Source of the DNA: JBBTQJ01 sp038065755
GTDB taxonomy: Bacteria > Patescibacteriota > Minisyncoccia > Minisyncoccales > Staskawiczbacteraceae
DNA: 34,173 nucleotides
Reading direction: 5' to 3'
Assembly (NCBI GenBank): GCA_038065755.1
Contig: JBBTQJ010000003.1
Location: forward strand, 1-34,173
Below the pieces are notes generated by a model. The model did no database searches. It saw nothing but the letters and a program-made list of their open reading frames with translations, and was not told the DNA's origin. Positions within the stretch are counted from its first letter, which is position 1. The number at the start of each line of letters is the position of its first letter. Shown piece by piece: positions 30,371-34,173 of this stretch. Both the position numbers and the translations under genes were made by a program.

Positions 30371-33300
30371 ATTTTAGCGCTTCTTTGGGGCAAAACCAGT
30401 TGTCTATCTGCTCTTTTCCTTTTGTTTCGCCGTCTAATATGCCATAGCATCTTTTCTCAAAAAAATTATTTCCGTAAGCTTTTTCACAACTCATGGTTTT
30501 TGTTGTTTCTTCTCCTTTTCTCACAACCTGCTGGCCGCATTTATCCATTGTTTTTCTGGAATAAGTAAGCTCTTTTAAAATATCTGTTCTTTCTTCTGAA
30601 ATAAAATATTTATAAAAATCTGCAAAACCGCCCCGTATTTGCTGGTAAATATTTGTAACCTCGCGAAGATAGTCTATCATTTGCTGGCAGGGCTTGCCTG
30701 CGCATGGTGTTATTTCGCAGAAACATTGCGTTTCCGTCACAGGATCGCCATTTTGGTCGTAAACAGGATATCCGTCAGGACCAATTACAGGAACTTCGTC
30801 CTGAAAAAACTCGCAGTCATTGGTGCAGATCGGCTTGCCGGCTTTCTCACTGTCTTCATTGTCTTTATCATATTTGCTGTCGCACATACAATACTCATCT
30901 TTCTTTTTATCTCCTATTTTTTTTAAATGAGCCAGCATTTTTTTAACTTTATCATTAAGAGAGCTTATTTTTTCAATTAATTCATTGGCCCATTTTTCAG
31001 AGTCATCAACTGTTTGGCCAACTGGAATTTCTTCTACCTCTGACGAATCAGACCATTTTCCAGATAAAGGACCTTCTGGCTCCCAGCCAACCTTGCAGTA
31101 AAACGTCAGAGGGTCTTGGTTATAAGCAACCTCGCTACACTCACCGGTAACAAGCACATTTTTTTTAACCGAAAATTCGTTGTCTGGGTTTGGATTATAA
31201 TCATGCCTTATAACAACGCCTCCTTCAGATGGCAGTAAACCAAATATAGTTGATTTTACATTTGTTCTTCCGCTCATAACCCTTACTTCGGCTGATTGTG
31301 ACATGCTGTCTGTTTCACATTGCCAATCCTGCGCCCAATAGGCATCTTGCGAATGCAAATAAGAGCCGAATTTTTCGCGCCAATTGCAATAACTCGTGTC
31401 AACAGGGTCTGTTAATGAGTTTAAAATAAAAGTTATATGTTTTGGAGTGACATAATTGGGTAATGGCAATGGAAAGGTTCCAGGCCACCTTGATCCAAAT
31501 GCTCCGCCACGGGCATAAATTGCAGAATAAATATCAATACTTATTCCAACATAATATATATTTTTTGGGTTTGGGCGAAGGACCCCGACCGCAAAGTGCA
31601 GGTGCGGCCAGCCCGTGGAGAGAGATCCAATTTCTCCGATAATTTCTCCCTGTTTTACTTCTTGCCCGACAGACACATTTATTTTATCCATATGGCCATA
31701 AACTGTGTACCAAGTAAAGGGTTCAAGGGATTCCTGGTCGGGATTATCGCAGTTGCCCGGAGAGCACGATCCGTAAGAATCAGGGCATTCGCCGGGGGGG
31801 CAGACAACTTCGTCTGAAAAAATAATTGTTTCATCAACAGAGCCGCAGGGACATCGTGGGCATTTTGAAGAAGGCGGGCACTTGGCTGTTTCCGGAAAAA
31901 CATCTAAACAATATGTTGTTGTTTCTTCTTCGGTGGCTATTTTATATGGATCGTCGCACCTTAAAGAGCCGGTGTTTTCAAAAAGCAGAGGAGAAGAGTA
32001 GGGAGAGCTGGGGTTTTTATTTTTTAAGCAATCGGGGTAGCCGGCATATTCATTAGAGCCGTATTTGCATAAATAAGCGCCGTCAATGCAGTTTTTTAAA
32101 TTTCCTGCGTCATAACTTTCAGCCCCGCACGATTGAAACCCCCGGCCCTCTATAAGGCAAGTGTCTTTATTTTCTAAAACGCATTTTGAATTATTATAAC
32201 AATAATCTTCGCAAATTTTAAGCTGCGGAGAGCAGTCTGAATATCTTTTTTTGCAAAGGTCAGAACATTTTCCTTTGCACGATTCTACACATTCTCCAAA
32301 AGTGTCGTCTTCTTGGTCTCCGCTGAATATGCACGGCCGTTCATTATATTTTCTTTCAACGCAGGCTTGCTGTTTTGTTAAACACTTATCGTGTTGCTTT
32401 TTGATACAGTCATCTAAACAATCTTTGTCGTTTGCTTTGCATTTGCAGTTTTTAGGATCTGGAATTATTTTTTCACAACTGCCGCAAGAGGCATAAGCCG
32501 CGGCGGCTAAAAAACTTGAATCAGGGCATTTATCCTGGCAAGTTTTAAAACAACTGGAATTGGAATAGTTAAAACCCTTGCAATATTTAAAAGAGTTAAC
32601 CTCGCCCCCCGCAACGGGGTCAGAATATATTTTTTGAATCCCTATTGTTTTTTCGTCTTTATCAGCCAGCTCTTTTATCTTTAAAAGGTCGGCAGAAGAT
32701 TTTACAAAAAAACGGCAATTTTTCATTTCGGTCTTTGCTGTTTTTATCAAATTATTGTCGGCTTCTATTTCTGATTGAATTTGGGATATTTTTTCATTTA
32801 TATACATTAACTGCTCTCTCAACTTGAGGCCCTGCCATTTTATTTTATCAATTACTGTAATTGTTTTTCCACCAACATTAACCCGAGATTCAACAAGAGA
32901 AGATATTGTAAAAAGTTTTGTTCTAAATTCGTCTAATCCTTTATAAGTTTTTTTATTTCCCTTGCAGTCAAAAATGTCTATGGGCCCTTTTTCTATTTTT
33001 TCTCTTACTCCTTCGGGACAGCAATTGTTTTTGCCATTGCACCCAACCTTCACGCACTTTTGCCCTTCACACTCTCCTGTTTTTTCGTTTGGATATTGGT
33101 CAACAGAACAAGAGGGGGGCGGGTTGTCCGGGTCATTTGGATCACCCTGGTTTGTTTCACACTTGCCTATGTCTTTGCACAGGCACCGATCCATTAATTC
33201 TATTATTTTATCTGATAAATCTTTTATTACTTTGGTTTTTTTTTGCGAGGCCTCTGTAAGTTTTAAAACGCATTCCACGCGGTCTTTATCTAAATAGGTG

Positions 33301-33872
33301 GGAAGGCCGATTGTTTTGTTGCCCGATATGATTTTTTCTCCTTCAATGGGATTGCCGTCGGGATCAAAGTCGTAGCAGTCCTTTGTTCTGGACACAAGTT
33401 TTTCTGTTAATATGCCAAGAGGAATTTCTTTATAAAGAGAGGTTGGAACTTGGTTTTGAGGAGATTGGCCAGGCGGCAAAACTCTTGATAAAATAGGAAT
33501 TAATTCTTGAAGTTTAAAAACAACCAAAGCAGGATTTATAGCATAAACAATTAAATAAGAAGAAAGCAAAATAACCAAACCAACAATTCCTGATTTTATC
33601 CACTCTTTTCCGTTGTCTGTAAATTTTCCGCCGGCAAACGATATTAAATAATAAACTCCTCCAATAGTAATTACCATTAAGGCCATTGCGCCGGCTATGC
33701 CCATTCCCATATTAAAAAAATATTTTGCGTAGTCTGGCAAAGAGCTGTTGTTAGTGATTGTCAAGCCAAAAAAATTGGGATAGTCAATTTCAAGGGCATA
33801 AACAATTAGCGGCAAAACAATAAAAATAGCTAGCAAAAAAGCAAAAAATAATTTTTTGTATTTGACTTCCAT
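30369..33872 (-). CDS. Cysteine-rich pilin-like membrane protein with M23 peptidase motifs (1167 aa)
   Basis: I start at ATG 33872 (MEVKYKKLFFAFLLAIFIV); a TTG nine codons earlier is possible. N-terminal signal helix, then the pilin-like module (to ~residue 120, ending SGIVGLVILLSSYLIVYAIN-PALVVFKL). Residues 200-680 are extracytoplasmic, with many cysteines (CSVDQYPNEKTGECEGQKCVKVGC; CQDKCPDSSF; CKGKCSDLCKKRYSDC) and a helical segment near 330-380. One Cys unit like the neighbour's lies at ~691-708 (CPPGECPDSYGSCSPGNC). The M23 signature YGHMDKINVSVGQEVKQGEI...GWPHLHFAV has His at 727, 757 and 759. A likely other half, HSQDAYWAQDW (His840, Asp849) to GGVVIRHDYNP, comes after it, not before. 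It may cleave or bind peptidoglycan to let the machine through the wall. Confidence 0.75.
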   Translation of the reverse strand: MEVKYKKLFFAFLLAIFIVLPLIVYALEIDYPNFFGLTITNNSSLPDYAKYFFNMGMGIAGAMALMVITIGGVYYLISFAGGKFTDNGKEWIKSGIVGLVILLSSYLIVYAINPALVVFKLQELIPILSRVLPPGQSPQNQVPTSLYKEIPLGILTEKLVSRTKDCYDFDPDGNPIEGEKIISGNKTIGLPTYLDKDRVECVLKLTEASQKKTKVIKDLSDKIIELMDRCLCKDIGKCETNQGDPNDPDNPPPSCSVDQYPNEKTGECEGQKCVKVGCNGKNNCCPEGVREKIEKGPIDIFDCKGNKKTYKGLDEFRTKLFTISSLVESRVNVGGKTITVIDKIKWQGLKLREQLMYINEKISQIQSEIEADNNLIKTAKTEMKNCRFFVKSSADLLKIKELADKDEKTIGIQKIYSDPVAGGEVNSFKYCKGFNYSNSSCFKTCQDKCPDSSFLAAAAYASCGSCEKIIPDPKNCKCKANDKDCLDDCIKKQHDKCLTKQQACVERKYNERPCIFSGDQEDDTFGECVESCKGKCSDLCKKRYSDCSPQLKICEDYCYNNSKCVLENKDTCLIEGRGFQSCGAESYDAGNLKNCIDGAYLCKYGSNEYAGYPDCLKNKNPSSPYSSPLLFENTGSLRCDDPYKIATEEETTTYCLDVFPETAKCPPSSKCPRCPCGSVDETIIFSDEVVCPPGECPDSYGSCSPGNCDNPDQESLEPFTWYTVYGHMDKINVSVGQEVKQGEIIGEIGSLSTGWPHLHFAVGVLRPNPKNIYYVGISIDIYSAIYARGGAFGSRWPGTFPLPLPNYVTPKHITFILNSLTDPVDTSYCNWREKFGSYLHSQDAYWAQDWQCETDSMSQSAEVRVMSGRTNVKSTIFGLLPSEGGVVIRHDYNPNPDNEFSVKKNVLVTGECSEVAYNQDPLTFYCKVGWEPEGPLSGKWSDSSEVEEIPVGQTVDDSEKWANELIEKISSLNDKVKKMLAHLKKIGDKKKDEYCMCDSKYDKDNEDSEKAGKPICTNDCEFFQDEVPVIGPDGYPVYDQNGDPVTETQCFCEITPCAGKPCQQMIDYLREVTNIYQQIRGGFADFYKYFISEERTDILKELTYSRKTMDKCGQQVVRKGEETTKTMSCEKAYGNNFFEKRCYGILDGETKGKEQIDNWFCPKEALK

Positions 33873-33910
33873 TAAGTTTATTGTTAAAAAATTAGTCAAA
33901 AAACTATTTT

Positions 33911-33938
33911 TAATTTTTGACTTTTAACTTTTAATTTA
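33911..33938. repeat. Third copy of the AT-rich repeat word
   Basis: TTTTTGACTTTTAACTTTTAA repeats the right arm of the 30269-30370 repeat almost exactly and directly follows the stop codon of the partial gene at 33939 (minus strand). Confidence 0.55.
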
Positions 33939-34173
33939 TTACATTTCTCCAGTTACTAATTCGGTAATAACCAAAAATGTCCAAGAAGGAAGAATGTCTC
34001 CTAAAAAGGGCAGTAATTCTACAATAAAAGAAATTATAAATCTTATGGCGCTTAGGCCGAGCTTGATGCCGGTTTTGGCAATTTTTTTTCCGGCTTGAAT
34101 AGGAACCGAGGAGCCCTGGCCTTGAAATTGTTTCTCGCCTTCTAATCCCCCGCCCACATTAAGAGTTTTTTCC
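33939..34173 (-). CDS. Membrane protein, partial (C-terminal 77 aa)
   Basis: The minus-strand frame is open to the right window edge, so the start is missing. The visible part begins EKTLNVGGGLEGEKQFQGQG, continues with a short basic stretch (AGKKIAKTGIKLG) and has one long or two close hydrophobic segments (LSAIRFIISFIVELLPFLGDI and WTFLVITELV), ending VTGEM. It lies 66 bp upstream of the M23-domain gene in the same direction, so it belongs to the same surface-protein cluster. Similar small C-terminal membrane segments occur in T4SS-related membrane proteins, but I cannot name the family. Confidence 0.6.
   Translation of the reverse strand, partial: EKTLNVGGGLEGEKQFQGQGSSVPIQAGKKIAKTGIKLGLSAIRFIISFIVELLPFLGDILPSWTFLVITELVTGEM

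Noticed and set aside
1..34173. CRISPR arrays, complete insertion sequences with a transposase, prophage genes, rRNA or tRNA genes
   Set aside because: No regularly spaced direct repeats, transposase, integrase or phage structural frames, and no RNA gene signatures were found on either strand.

Overview
The window looks like chromosome from a Candidate Phyla Radiation (Patescibacteria) bacterium, most likely Parcubacteria-like. The signs are strong AT-richness, few Shine-Dalgarno sequences, very short gene spacings, TAA-rich stops with TGA also used as stop (standard code 11), a stand-alone Pol I-type 5' nuclease, and several surface proteins that begin with the T4SS-pilin-like membrane domain typical of this group. 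This placement is inferred from gene content and style, not from a search.

Layout. 1-1964 (minus): ruvA, then a nucleotidyltransferase (MNT) gene, then two charged coiled-coil genes, the last cut by the window edge. 1979-5480: uvrB (+) converging on a solitary B12-binding radical SAM gene (-). 5653-9907: rpsT (+), then a minus-strand run tsaE - 5' nuclease - HAMP protein - mutM - holA. 9956-13613 (+): a degenerate DHH-family protein, a PilB/GspE ATPase, a 134-bp strongly folded element and ruvB. 13768-17639 (+): two unknown genes, a ComEA/lamin-tail surface protein and yebC. 17715-19463: an unknown minus gene, then an HNH endonuclease overlapping ruvC. 19489-22115: an inverted-repeat element carrying a consensus promoter, a 49-aa acidic ORF and a class A penicillin-binding protein. 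22164-27217: the origin-type locus dnaN-dnaA / 587-bp intergenic region / rpmH-rnpA-yidC-jag. 27248-34173 (-): three membrane proteins sharing an N-terminal pilin-like domain, one with M23 peptidase motifs, and the end of a fourth membrane protein gene.

Themes. Replication, recombination and repair genes are unusually dense: ruvA, ruvB and ruvC at three separate sites, plus uvrB, mutM, the 5' nuclease, holA, dnaN and dnaA. A second theme is the envelope: PBP, YidC, PilB, ComEA-LTD and the pilin-domain proteins, which probably form part of a surface or DNA-uptake apparatus.

Most unusual observations: (a) two related ~160-bp imperfect palindromes in the dnaA-rpmH region, flanking the only perfect DnaA box there, with a conserved core and diverged but still self-complementary outer arms; (b) a 30-bp duplicate of the end of ruvA, differing only at synonymous positions, beyond an MNT gene, like an insertion footprint; (c) a 134-bp candidate structured RNA between pilB and ruvB; (d) M23 peptidase motifs in apparently swapped order inside a cysteine-rich pilin-domain protein; (e) repeat-derived in-frame insertions in tsaE and in the DHH-like gene.
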